Below, piece after piece: positions 49,555-58,083 of a DNA stretch of 64,000 nt (within the stretch, counting starts at the first letter, position 1; every line of letters starts with the position of its first letter). The translations under genes and the position numbers were made by a program. The stretch covers positions 62,001-126,000 of the forward strand of contig NZ_BJHU01000026.1 in NCBI RefSeq assembly GCF_005405905.1. Reading direction: 5' to 3'. The notes beneath the pieces are model-generated. The model made no database searches, had not been told where the DNA came from, and was given only the letters and a program-made list of their open reading frames with translations. This DNA comes from Acidovorax sp. NB1. GTDB lineage: Bacteria; Pseudomonadota; Gammaproteobacteria; Burkholderiales; Burkholderiaceae_C.

Positions 49555-50199
49555 TTACTTCTTGGGCCTTGCCAGCATTTCTGCGGTGTTGGTCTTGCGG
49601 TCGGCGTTCACCCGCTGAACATGGGGCCGCTCGCCCATGCGGGTGAGGTATTCGCGCACGGGCAGGTCGGCCAGGTAGTCACGGCCATAGATGATCTTGG
49701 TGGCCGAGCTGACCAGCGGCAGGTGCACGATGGCCGCGCAGTCGGCCAGGGTGAAGCTGTCGCCGCCCACATAGGGGCTGAACTTTGCCAATTGGCCGAA
49801 GGCGGCAATGTTCTTGGTCAGTTGCGCGCCCACCTTCTCCTTGGCGGTGTCGCTCACCGTGCCACCAAAGAAGGCCTGCGGGTACAGGTTGCGCGCCACC
49901 AGCTCCAGGTGCAGCTCCAGAAAGGTGATCAGCTCGCGCACCTTGGCGGCCTGGTAGGGGTCGGCGGGGATCAGCGGGTGCTCGGGGTGGGCGGCTTCGA
50001 TGTAGTCTGCGATCACTGCCGATTCGCACAGCGGGCCGTGGGGCGTGCGCAGGTAGGGTACCTTGCCCAGGGGCGAGGCGCTGCGGTCGGTTTCGCCGAC
50101 CCAGGCCAGCTCTTCGCTGAAAGGGAGGCCCTTTTCGAGCAGGGCGAGCTTGACCTTGTTGTAGTAGTTACTGGCCGAAAAACCGCAGAGCGTGAGCAT
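49555..50199 (-). CDS. glutathione S-transferase family protein
   Basis: A 214-residue protein with an N-terminal thioredoxin-like domain ([48 protein letters not shown]) and a C-terminal helical domain with [15 protein letters not shown]. The residues GKVPYL and ES form the glutathione site. Substrate unknown. The Met at 50199 gives the normal start; an upstream ATG at 50238 lacks conservation. Confidence 0.92.
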   Translation of the reverse strand: MLTLCGFSASNYYNKVKLALLEKGLPFSEELAWVGETDRSASPLGKVPYLRTPHGPLCESAVIADYIEAAHPEHPLIPADPYQAAKVRELITFLELHLELVARNLYPQAFFGGTVSDTAKEKVGAQLTKNIAAFGQLAKFSPYVGGDSFTLADCAAIVHLPLVSSATKIIYGRDYLADLPVREYLTRMGERPHVQRVNADRKTNTAEMLARPKK

Positions 50200-50273
50200 G
50201 GGGGTGTCTCCTGTGTTGTTGTGAATGCCAGCGTGCATCCTAGGGCGGTGCCAGGGCCGGACCCGTCGCGCAG

Positions 50274-50314
50274 ATGACCCTGGTCAAGGCGCTGCAGTGG
50301 GGGGCACCTACAAT
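50274..50314 (+). promoter_or_regulatory. candidate promoter of the copper cassette with FNR-like site
   Basis: ATGACCCTGGTCAA (50274-50287) is a palindrome one base off TTGACC-NN-GGTCAA. A -10 hexamer TACAAT lies at 50309-50314. With a start near 50321 the palindrome is centred at about -41, where FNR/CRP-type activators bind at class II promoters. The ATG at 50324 leaves almost no leader. Confidence 0.45.
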
Positions 50315-50323
50315 CAGGCGCTC

Positions 50324-50692
50324 ATGACGCCCTCCCTGCAAACCCTCCGCAGCCTTCGCTGGCTCGCCCGCCTGGTGCTGGCGTGGTTTGTGGTGTCCAT
50401 GGGCGTGGCTGTGGCGTCGCCGCTGGTCAACCCGCAGGCGATGGAGCTGATCTGCTCCGGCTCGGGCGCGATCAAGCTGCTGGTCAAGACCGACGATGGT
50501 GCGCAGGAGATGCAGAGCCACACGCTCGACTGCCCCCTGTGCGCGCAGGTGGGCGCACCGCCGCCCGCTTCGCATGCCCAGTTGCCTGCGGCCCATCCCC
50601 TGGCGCATGCCCTGCGCCCCATCCCTGCGGCGCACATTGCTGCGCGCACTGCCGCGCCGCTGCCGCCGCGCGGGCCCCCGGCCTTCTCCTGA
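50324..50692 (+). CDS. DUF2946 protein
   Basis: A 122-residue protein with one N-terminal membrane segment (about 12-32) and the DUF2946 pattern ICSGSGAIKLL..., then a DCPLC motif. Proteins of this family often precede TonB-dependent receptor genes and are thought to be linked to copper. The His/Pro/Ala-rich C-terminal part after CPLC could bind metal. Function unproven. Confidence 0.75.
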   Translation: MTPSLQTLRSLRWLARLVLAWFVVSMGVAVASPLVNPQAMELICSGSGAIKLLVKTDDGAQEMQSHTLDCPLCAQVGAPPPASHAQLPAAHPLAHALRPIPAAHIAARTAAPLPPRGPPAFS

Positions 50693-50760
50693 TTTGCTAT
50701 CTGTTTGATAGCTGTTTGCGCTTGTCCATCGCGCGCAGACGGCCAATCTGGCTTTACATT
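50693..50760 (+). repeat. interspersed repeat family A, copy 5
   Basis: GCTATCTGTTTGATAGCTGTTTGCG... followed by GCGCGCAGACGGCC. It is closest to copy 1 before ung. It starts right after the DUF2946 stop and ends at the CAGGAG ribosome-binding site of the receptor gene. Confidence 0.85.
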
Positions 50761-50774
50761 CAGGAGTTAAACCC

Positions 50775-53093
50775 ATGCGCAAAAGCCGCATGGCGCTGGC
50801 CGTGGCCAGTGCCTTTCCCATCGCCCTCACATTCACGTTCGCAGGGGCTGTGCCCGTGTGGGCTCAGACCACCGACAGCACCCATGCCCCCGTCAAGGAG
50901 CTGGGCGTGGTCACCATCAGTGGCGGCCAGCCCACCTCGCTGCCCACGCAGATCCCCACCACCATCGAGGGCGTGACGCGCGAGCAGATCGAGCATGCGA
51001 TCAACGCCACCGACAGCGAAGACGCGCTCAAGTACCTGCCCAGCCTGCTGGTGCGCAAGCGCTACATCGGTGACTACAACCACGCCGTGTTGTCCACCCG
51101 CGCCTCGGGTACGGGCAACCCGGCGCGGTCCATGGTGTTTGCCGATGGCATCTTGCTGAGCAACTACCTGGGCAACGGCCCCACCAACGCGCCGCGCTGG
51201 ATGCTGGTCACGCCCGAGGAAATCGAGCGTGTGGACGTGCTCTACGGCCCCTTCTCTGCTGCCTACGCAGGCAACTCGGTGGGCGCGGTGGTGGACTACG
51301 TCACCCGCATGCCGACAAAGTTTGAGGCGCACGGGCAGGTCAGCTACCAGCACCAGCCGTTCGACCTGTACAACACCAACGGCACCTACGGGGGCAAGCA
51401 AGTCAGCGCCTCCGTGGGCAACAAGAACGGTGACTGGTCCTGGTTCCTCAACTTCAACAAGACCGACAGCGAAGGCCAGCCGCTCACGTTCCCCACGCGC
51501 CTGGTGTCGGCAGGCGCCGTGGGTAACGCGGGCACGCCCGTGACGGGCGCGGTGCTGGGCAACAACCGCAGCAACCAGCCCTGGTACCTGCTGGGCACCG
51601 CCACGCAGTACCACACGCAGCAAGACCACATCAAGGCCAAGATCTCCTACGACCTCTCGCCCACCGTGCGGGCCGCCTACACCTTTGGCTGGTGGCACAA
51701 CGAATCCGAAGGGCGGCCCACCAGCTACCTGCGCGACGCCAATGGCAATGCGGTGTACGGCGGTACGGTCAACATCAATGGCCGCTCGTTTGCGCTTGCG
51801 CCCACCGACTTCAATGTGTCCAATGAAGACCTCACGCACTTCATGCACGGCCTGTCGGTCAAGAGCCGCACGCAAGGCGTGTTCGACTGGGAGGTGGCGG
51901 CCAGCCTGTATGACTACCAAACCGACACCCTGCGCGCCGCCTCCGTGGCGCTGCCTGCGGCGCTGAACGGCGGGGCCGGGCGCATCGTCAACAGCAAGGG
52001 CACGGGCTGGAACACGCTGGCGGCCAAGGGCACCTGGCGGCCCGATGGCGTGTTGGGCGCGCACATCGTGGACTTTGGCCTGCAGCGCGACAGCTACCAG
52101 CTGCGCACGGTGGAGAACGCCACCAGCAACTGGATCAACGGCGCCGCAGGCGCCCGCAACCAGGCCTTCAATGGCGACACCCAGCTGATCGGCCTGTGGG
52201 CGCAAGACACCTGGAAGATCGCGCCGAAGTGGAAGGCCGTGCTGGGCGCCCGCGCCGAGCGCTGGAGCGCCAGCAACGGCCAGACCGGCAACGCCACCAC
52301 CACGGTGAACCACGCCGAGCGCAACGAAACCTATGTTTCGCCCAAGGCCGCGTTGGCCTACCAGGCCAATGATCTGTGGGTGCTCAAGGCCTCCACCGGC
52401 CGCGCCGTGCGCATGCCCACGGTGGCCGAGCTGTACCAGGGCGGCATCAGCGGCAGCGGCACGCTCATCAACAACGATCCGAACCTGAAACCCGAAAAGA
52501 GCTGGACCACCGAGCTGACGGCCGAGCGGGACCTGGGCAACGGTTTGCTGCGCCTCACCGCATTTTTTGAGCGCACCAAGGACGCGCTGTACTCGCAGAC
52601 CAATGTGCTCGTCACGCCCAACGTGACCAACGTGCAGAACGTGGACGCGATTCGTACCAAAGGATTGGAGCTGTCGTACCAGGCCGCCAATGTCTTTGTG
52701 CGCGGGCTGGATCTGGGCAGCAGCCTGACCTGGACGGATTCCAAGATCACGAAGAACGACAAGTTCCCGGCCAGTGTGGGCAAGTGGCAGCCACGCGTCC
52801 CCGAGTGGCGCGCCAGCGCCGTGGCCACCTACCGGCCCGACGATAAATGGTCGTACACCCTGGGCGCGCGCTACAGCGGCAAGCAGTACAGCACGCTCGA
52901 CAACTCCGACCCGAATGGCTTTGCCTATCAGGGGGCGAGCCGCTACTTCACCACCGATGTGCGCGTGCGCTACCAGATCACCAAAGCGGTCAGCGCCGCC
53001 GTGGGCATCGACAACCTCAACAACTACAAGTTCTGGAACTTCCACCCCTACCCACAGCGCAGCTACCTCGCTGAGCTCAAGGTCAGCCTCTGA
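50775..53093 (+). CDS. TonB-dependent outer-membrane receptor, probably for copper
   Basis: A 772-residue receptor with a signal peptide ending near VWAQ, a TonB-box-like segment ELGVVTIS, a plug domain (EDALKYLPSLLVRKRYIGDYN; VLYGPFSAAYAGNSVGAVVDYVTR) and a beta-barrel ending in SYLAELKVSL. The downstream YcnI-like and PCuAC genes suggest copper or a copper chelate as ligand. Other metals or metal chelates are possible. The ribosome-binding site is CAGGAG. Confidence 0.9.
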   Translation: MRKSRMALAVASAFPIALTFTFAGAVPVWAQTTDSTHAPVKELGVVTISGGQPTSLPTQIPTTIEGVTREQIEHAINATDSEDALKYLPSLLVRKRYIGDYNHAVLSTRASGTGNPARSMVFADGILLSNYLGNGPTNAPRWMLVTPEEIERVDVLYGPFSAAYAGNSVGAVVDYVTRMPTKFEAHGQVSYQHQPFDLYNTNGTYGGKQVSASVGNKNGDWSWFLNFNKTDSEGQPLTFPTRLVSAGAVGNAGTPVTGAVLGNNRSNQPWYLLGTATQYHTQQDHIKAKISYDLSPTVRAAYTFGWWHNESEGRPTSYLRDANGNAVYGGTVNINGRSFALAPTDFNVSNEDLTHFMHGLSVKSRTQGVFDWEVAASLYDYQTDTLRAASVALPAALNGGAGRIVNSKGTGWNTLAAKGTWRPDGVLGAHIVDFGLQRDSYQLRTVENATSNWINGAAGARNQAFNGDTQLIGLWAQDTWKIAPKWKAVLGARAERWSASNGQTGNATTTVNHAERNETYVSPKAALAYQANDLWVLKASTGRAVRMPTVAELYQGGISGSGTLINNDPNLKPEKSWTTELTAERDLGNGLLRLTAFFERTKDALYSQTNVLVTPNVTNVQNVDAIRTKGLELSYQAANVFVRGLDLGSSLTWTDSKITKNDKFPASVGKWQPRVPEWRASAVATYRPDDKWSYTLGARYSGKQYSTLDNSDPNGFAYQGASRYFTTDVRVRYQITKAVSAAVGIDNLNNYKFWNFHPYPQRSYLAELKVSL

Positions 53094-53107
53094 AAGGAAC
53101 ACATCCC

Positions 53108-53668
53108 ATGTCTCTCGATACTATGAAAAAGATAGCTGCAATCGCTTTGCTGTCAGGCGCAGGAGGCCTTTTTTGCTCTGCATCTGCGCATGTGGTGCTC
53201 GAATACCAGGTGGCCCCGGCAGGCGCCAGCTACAAGGCCACGTTCAAGGTCGGCCATGGCTGTGGCGCATCGCCCACGCGGCAGATTGCGGTGGACATCC
53301 CGGCAGGCATGCGCGGTGCGCGCCCCATGCCCAAGGCGGGCTGGGCGCTGGAGGTGCAGCGCGAAAAACTCGCACAGCCCTACACCAGCCACGGCCGCAG
53401 CATCACCGAAGACGTGGTGCGCGTGACCTGGACGGCCAAGACCGCAGACGACATGCTGCAGAGCGCCCATTACGACGAATTCGTGCTGGTCGCCACCGCC
53501 CCCGAACAGGCGGGCACCGTGTACTGGCCCGTGCGCCAGGCCTGCGCCGAAGGCCGCAACGACTGGGTGGAAGTGCCCAAGGCCGGGCAAAAGCTTTCGG
53601 ACCTGAAGTCCCCAGCCGCCGCGCTGGAAATTCTGCCCGGCGCGGGCGCCGGTGCCCACAATCACTGA
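53108..53668 (+). CDS. YcnI-like DUF1775 copper-binding protein
   Basis: A 186-residue exported protein. The signal peptide (MKKIAAIALLSGAGGLFCSA preceded by MSLDT) should be cleaved after Ala27, exposing His28 as the mature N-terminus, the copper ligand of YcnI-type domains. The rest follows the family: GCGASPTRQIAVDIP, VRVTWTA, FVLVATAPEQAGTVYWPV. The DNA for residues 4-23 is a family A repeat. AAAGGA before the ATG at 53108 supports that start. Confidence 0.88.
   Translation: MSLDTMKKIAAIALLSGAGGLFCSASAHVVLEYQVAPAGASYKATFKVGHGCGASPTRQIAVDIPAGMRGARPMPKAGWALEVQREKLAQPYTSHGRSITEDVVRVTWTAKTADDMLQSAHYDEFVLVATAPEQAGTVYWPVRQACAEGRNDWVEVPKAGQKLSDLKSPAAALEILPGAGAGAHNH
53117..53177 (+). repeat. interspersed repeat family A, copy 6, inside the signal-peptide code
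   Basis: Reads GATACTAT, GATAGCTGC, CGCTTTGCTGT, GGCGCAGGAGGCC and T6GCT. By hand alignment about 43 of 61 positions equal copy 1 before ung. It is translated throughout. Confidence 0.8.
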
Positions 53669-53730
53669 TCGAACTGGGCCTTTGTTGCCCGCACACATCA
53701 CTTTCCTCTGCTGAACAAGGACCCTTCCCC

Positions 53731-54237
53731 ATGAAAAAACTGCTCCACACCGCCGCCCTGGCGGCCACGCTCGCCGCTGCATTCGCCAGCGCCCCCGCCT
53801 GGGCGCAGACCGCCGCCGTCAAGGTCGAGGGCGCCTGGGCCCGTGCCAGCGTGCAGGGCCAAAAGGGCACGGGCGCGTTCATGCGCCTCACGGCCCAGGA
53901 CAGCGCCCGCCTGGTGCGCGCCGAGTCACCTGCTGCGGGCGTGACCGAGGTGCACGAGATGAAGATGGAAGGCGACGTGATGAAGATGCGCGCCATCCCC
54001 GCGCTGGAACTGCCCGCTGGCAAAGCGGTGGACCTCAAGCCCGGCGGCTACCACATCATGCTGCTGGACCTGAAGGCCCCGCTGGCCAAGGACACTGCCG
54101 TGCCCCTGACCCTGGTGTTCCAGGACGCCAAGGGCATCGAGAGCAAGCTCACCCTCAGCGTGCCCGTGGCCACCACGCCGCCTGGCGGCGCTGCGGCACC
54201 AGCCGCTGCAGGCCACGGGCACGGCCACAAGCACTGA
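53731..54237 (+). CDS. PCuAC-family periplasmic copper chaperone
   Basis: A 168-residue exported protein with a signal peptide ending near AWAQ. The copper(I) motif H-x10-M-x21-H-x-M is exact: His75, Met86, His108 and Met110. A His-rich tail GHGHGHKH may bind copper(II). Such proteins deliver copper to cytochrome c oxidase. It follows the YcnI-like gene, a pairing known in many bacteria. Confidence 0.94.
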   Translation: MKKLLHTAALAATLAAAFASAPAWAQTAAVKVEGAWARASVQGQKGTGAFMRLTAQDSARLVRAESPAAGVTEVHEMKMEGDVMKMRAIPALELPAGKAVDLKPGGYHIMLLDLKAPLAKDTAVPLTLVFQDAKGIESKLTLSVPVATTPPGGAAAPAAAGHGHGHKH

Positions 54238-54327
54238 GGGGGCAGGGGCGGGAATCTGCCCCTTCCGGCCGCGACGCATTGGAGTAAGCTGTGGCCCCAT
54301 CACAGACCCACCTCTTGCGGAGCGGCC

Positions 54328-55197
54328 ATGAGCGACACATCCAACAACTTCGGTTTCGGCAAATTCGTCCCCGGTTTTGACTTTCTGCAAAGCCTGGCCA
54401 AGGGGGCGTCCAGCAGCATTCCGCAGTTGCCCAACCTCTCCAACTGGGTGGCCCCCACCATCAGCGTGGAAGAGCTGGAAAAGCGCATCGAAGAGCTGAA
54501 GGCCGTGCAGTTCTGGCTGGAGCAGAACTCGCGCGCGCTGGCCGCCACCATCCAGGCGCTGGAAGTGCAGAAGATGACCCTGGCCACGCTCAAGGGCATG
54601 AACTTCAGCATGGGCGACGTGGCCAACGCCTTCAAGCTCAAGACAGCCGACACCGTGATGAGCGGTGTGCAGAAAGCCGCCGACACCGTCACCGGTGCTG
54701 CCGAGGCGGTGACCAGCGCCGCCGCCCGTGTGACGGGCCGTGCCGCCGCCGAAGAGGAAGCCCCGGAAGAGACAGAAACCGATGCTGAACCCGCAGCGAA
54801 AGCGAAGCCCAAAGCCAAGGGCAAGGCCACTGACACGCCCGAGCCCGCCGTGGTGGACCCGATGCAGTGGTGGGGCGCGCTCACCAGCCAGTTCCAGCAG
54901 ATCGCTGCCAACGCCATGAAGGACGCGGCCAAGCAGACCGCCATCGACACCACCAAGAACATGGCCACGGGCCTGGCCAAGGAGGCGCTCAAGACAGCCA
55001 CCGGCATGGCCAGCCAGTTCGCTGCCAAGGGCATGCAGACCATGCAGGGCGGTGCCAAGCGGGCGGCAACATCGGCTGCCGCCAAAAAGCCTGCTGCTGC
55101 CAAGAAGCCCGCAGCGCGCAAGACCCCGGCAAAACCCGTCTCCAAGAAGGCCAGCAGCAGTACCCGCAGCCCAGCCGCCCGCAAGCGAGCGGGCTGA
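54328..55197 (+). CDS. phaM: PhaM-like polyhydroxyalkanoate granule protein
   Basis: A 289-residue protein with FGKFVPGFDFLQSLAKG at the start, a coiled-coil-like segment (VEELEKRIEELKAVQFWLEQN), and a C-terminus rich in KKPAAAKKPAARK motifs typical of nucleoid-binding tails. Ralstonia eutropha PhaM has this architecture and links PHB granules, PHB synthase and the nucleoid. No pha synthesis genes are in the window. A histone-H1-like protein is a less likely alternative. Confidence 0.82.
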   Translation: MSDTSNNFGFGKFVPGFDFLQSLAKGASSSIPQLPNLSNWVAPTISVEELEKRIEELKAVQFWLEQNSRALAATIQALEVQKMTLATLKGMNFSMGDVANAFKLKTADTVMSGVQKAADTVTGAAEAVTSAAARVTGRAAAEEEAPEETETDAEPAAKAKPKAKGKATDTPEPAVVDPMQWWGALTSQFQQIAANAMKDAAKQTAIDTTKNMATGLAKEALKTATGMASQFAAKGMQTMQGGAKRAATSAAAKKPAAAKKPAARKTPAKPVSKKASSSTRSPAARKRAG

Positions 55198-55275
55198 CGC
55201 CAACGTGGGCGGGTGTGACAACCCGCAGGTGGTGCAATACCTGCCCGCCACCGCCCTGGCATGGAGATCACCACC

Positions 55276-56610
55276 ATGAAACTATTTCCCACCGGCCACG
55301 CCACCCACCCACAGTGGCGCATGGCGGCCGCGCTGGTGCTGGCGCAGCTGCGCGCCCAGATGGCGCTGCCCGAATACGCCGCAGCGCCCACACTGGGCCT
55401 GCTCTACATCACCGACCACTACGGCAACGATGCCCAGGCGCTGCTCGACCACCTGAGCGCCGAGCTGCCCGAGGTGACCGACTGGAGCGGCACCGTGGGT
55501 GTGGGTGTGTCGGCCAACAACGCCGAGTACTTTGACGAACCCGCGTTGTCGGTCATGCTGCTCGACGTGCCCGCCGACCAGTACCGCGTGTTCTCGGGCG
55601 TAGCGCCGCTGCCCATGCATGCCCCCCGCCCGGGCAGCGGTTTTGTGGCGCACACGGCGCTGGTGCATGCCGACGGCCACACGCCCGAGCTGGCCGGGCT
55701 GCTGGCCGAAATGGCGGCGCGCACCGAGTCCGGCTACCTGTTTGGCGGCCTCAGCGCCAGCCGCACGGCCAGCGTGCAGTTTGCCGTGGGCGGCGACGGC
55801 AACATGGCAGGGCAGGGCGGGGCCAGCGGGGTGTTTGATGGCGGCCTGTCGGGCGTGGCGTTTGACGCCGGGGTGGCCCTGGTGTCGCGTGTCACGCAGG
55901 GCTGCCAGCCCGTGGGCGCGCTGCACACCATCACCGCCGCGCAGGACAACGTGGTGCTCACGCTCGATGGCGAGCCCGCGCTGGATGTACTGCTCGACAC
56001 GCTGCAGGTATCGCTGGATGGTGGCGACCCGCAGCCCGCGCTGCGCAAGGTGCGAGCCACGCTGGCCGGGCTGGTGAATGCGGGCGAGCAGCCCCAGGGC
56101 CAGCGCCGCACGGGCCACTTTGGCACCGACACGCGGGTGCGCCACATCGTGGGGCTGGATGGCAGCCGCCGGGGCGTGGCCTTGGCCGACCAGGTGGAGC
56201 CTGGCATGCACCTGGCGTTCTGCCAGCGCAATGTGGCGGCGGCGCGTGCCGACCTCATGCGCATCTGCGCCGAGATCCGCGAAGAACTGTCGCCCGAGGA
56301 GCTGGAACCCGCACCGCTGGAATCGTCACTGGGAGCGCAGGGCAGACCGGCCCCCGCACCCGGACTGCCCGCTGCCCAGGGCGCGCCCCAGGCAGGGCGG
56401 CGCATTTGCGGCGCGATCTATGTGAGCTGTTCGGGCCGGGGCGGTCCGCATTTTGGCGGGCCCAGTGCCGAGCTGCAGATCGTGCGCCATGCGCTGGGCG
56501 ATGTGCCGCTGGCGGGGTTCTTTGCGGGCGGCGAGATCGCCCACCACCATCTGTACGGCTACACCGGCGTGTTGACCGTGTTTGTGGACAGCGAACCCTC
56601 ACCGTCCTGA
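55276..56610 (+). CDS. FIST domain signal-sensing protein
   Basis: A 444-residue protein with an N-terminal FIST domain (GLLYITDHYGNDAQALLDHL; GTVGVGVSANNAEYF; GYLFGGLSASR) and a C-terminal FIST_C part (CGAIYVSCSGRGGPHFG; PLAGFFAGGEIA). FIST domains are thought to bind small ligands, perhaps amino acids. No fused kinase or cyclase domain is present. I chose the ATG at 55276; one five codons upstream is possible. Confidence 0.88.
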   Translation: MKLFPTGHATHPQWRMAAALVLAQLRAQMALPEYAAAPTLGLLYITDHYGNDAQALLDHLSAELPEVTDWSGTVGVGVSANNAEYFDEPALSVMLLDVPADQYRVFSGVAPLPMHAPRPGSGFVAHTALVHADGHTPELAGLLAEMAARTESGYLFGGLSASRTASVQFAVGGDGNMAGQGGASGVFDGGLSGVAFDAGVALVSRVTQGCQPVGALHTITAAQDNVVLTLDGEPALDVLLDTLQVSLDGGDPQPALRKVRATLAGLVNAGEQPQGQRRTGHFGTDTRVRHIVGLDGSRRGVALADQVEPGMHLAFCQRNVAAARADLMRICAEIREELSPEELEPAPLESSLGAQGRPAPAPGLPAAQGAPQAGRRICGAIYVSCSGRGGPHFGGPSAELQIVRHALGDVPLAGFFAGGEIAHHHLYGYTGVLTVFVDSEPSPS

Positions 56611-56646
56611 TGTAAAAAAAGGGGGGCTGGCTGGCGTGCAGCAACC
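56609..56646 (-). terminator. terminator after the CNNM/CBS gene
   Basis: On the minus strand GGGGG..GCTG-cacgc-CAGC..CCCCC runs into TTTTTTT. It lies 20 bases past the stop codon of the minus-strand gene. Confidence 0.8.
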
Positions 56647-56666
56647 CCCGCCATCGCCAACGGCGG

Positions 56667-57989
56667 TCAGCCCGCGCCGTTGTCGTCGGTCTCGGCCTTT
56701 TCTTCGGGCGTGAGCCGCGTGGCCAGGATCTTGTCGATGGTCTTGCCATCCATGTCCACCACTTCCAGCCGCCAGTCCTCCCACTGCACGGTGTCGGTCA
56801 CCTTGGGCAGGCGGCCTGTCAGCAGCATGATCATGCCGCTGAGCGTGTGGTAGCGGCCGCGTTCTTCCTCGGGCACGGCGTCGAGGCCCAGGCGGTCTTT
56901 CAGCTCGGGCACGGGAATGTGGCCGTCCAGCAGCCAGCTGCCGTCTTCGCGCTGCAGCGCCCACGAGGTCTCGGGGTCGCGCGGCTGGAACTCGCCGGTG
57001 ATCGCCTCGATCAGGTCCTGCAGCGTGACGATGCCCTGCACCTCGCCGTACTCATCGATCACGAACGCCATGTGCACATCCGACAGGCGGAAGTTGTCCA
57101 GCAGCTCCATGCCGGTGATGGTTTCGGGCACATACAGCGCCGTCTGCAGCGCCTGCTGGGTCAGGCCCTGGCTGCGGTCGCGCAGGGCCTTGGCCATCCA
57201 CTGGCGGGCGTTGATCACGCCCAGGATGTTGTCCATGCCGCCGCGCACCACCGGGAAGCGCGCGTGGTCGGATTCTTCGATGCGCTGCAGCGTCTCTTCG
57301 AACGGCGCATCGATGTCCAGGCACACCACGTCGCCGCGCGGCACCATCAGCGAGCCGATCTGGCGGTCGTCCAGGCGGAACACGTTGCGCACCATGGTGT
57401 GCTCGTGCGACTCGATCACACCGGCGGTGGTGCCTTCGACCAGCATGGCGTGGATCTCTTCCTCCGTCACCGGGCTGCCGCTGGTTTCCTTCACGCCCAA
57501 CAGGCGCAGCAGCGTGCGGGTGGAGGTGGACAGCAGCAGCACAAACGGCTTTGTCGCCAGCGCCAGCAGGTTGATGGGCCGCGCCACCAGGCGCGCAAAG
57601 GTCTCGGGGTACGACTGACCGATGCGCTTGGGTACCAGCTCGCCCACCACGATGGAGAAGTACGTGATCAGCACCACCACCAGGCCGGTGGCCGCATAGC
57701 CCCCGTAAGGCAGCGGCACGCCCAGGCGCTCCAGCCAGGCGGCCAGCGGGGCGGCCAGTGCGGCCTCGCCCACGATACCGTTGAGCACGCCGATCGACGT
57801 GATGCCGATCTGGATGGTGGAGAGAAAACGCGTGGGGTCTTCGCCCAGCTTCACGGCAGCGGCGGCACCGCTATCGCCCTCATCAATCAACTTTTGCAGC
57901 CGGGCTTTGCGGGCCGTGACCAGAGCAATTTCTGACATGGCAAACAGGCCGTTGAGACAGATGAGGGCGAACAGTATTGCTATTTCCAT
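56667..57989 (-). CDS. CNNM/CBS/CorC_HlyC-domain membrane protein
   Basis: A 440-residue protein with an N-terminal CNNM (DUF21) membrane domain (EIAILFALICLNGLFAMSEIALVTARKARL; VVGELVPKRIG), a CBS-domain pair (LMVPRGDVVCLD; VHMAFVIDEYGEVQGIVTLQDLIEAITGE) and a C-terminal CorC_HlyC domain. Such proteins are linked to magnesium or cobalt efflux; the hemolysin label is historical. The Met at 57989 is the normal start. Confidence 0.92.
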   Translation of the reverse strand: MEIAILFALICLNGLFAMSEIALVTARKARLQKLIDEGDSGAAAAVKLGEDPTRFLSTIQIGITSIGVLNGIVGEAALAAPLAAWLERLGVPLPYGGYAATGLVVVLITYFSIVVGELVPKRIGQSYPETFARLVARPINLLALATKPFVLLLSTSTRTLLRLLGVKETSGSPVTEEEIHAMLVEGTTAGVIESHEHTMVRNVFRLDDRQIGSLMVPRGDVVCLDIDAPFEETLQRIEESDHARFPVVRGGMDNILGVINARQWMAKALRDRSQGLTQQALQTALYVPETITGMELLDNFRLSDVHMAFVIDEYGEVQGIVTLQDLIEAITGEFQPRDPETSWALQREDGSWLLDGHIPVPELKDRLGLDAVPEEERGRYHTLSGMIMLLTGRLPKVTDTVQWEDWRLEVVDMDGKTIDKILATRLTPEEKAETDDNGAG

Positions 57990-58083
57990 ACAAAGGGCGC
58001 CTTGCGCGCCCTTGGGTGTTGAGTTGCAAGCGATTGTACGGAAGGGGCGAGCGCCCCATTTTTCCGCAGGGTCGGGGGCCCAC

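Noticed and set aside
50760..53102. 780-codon antisense frame opposite the TonB-dependent receptor
   Set aside because: Composition is that of a shadow frame, no domain is recognisable, and the receptor on the plus strand has a signal peptide, plug and barrel.
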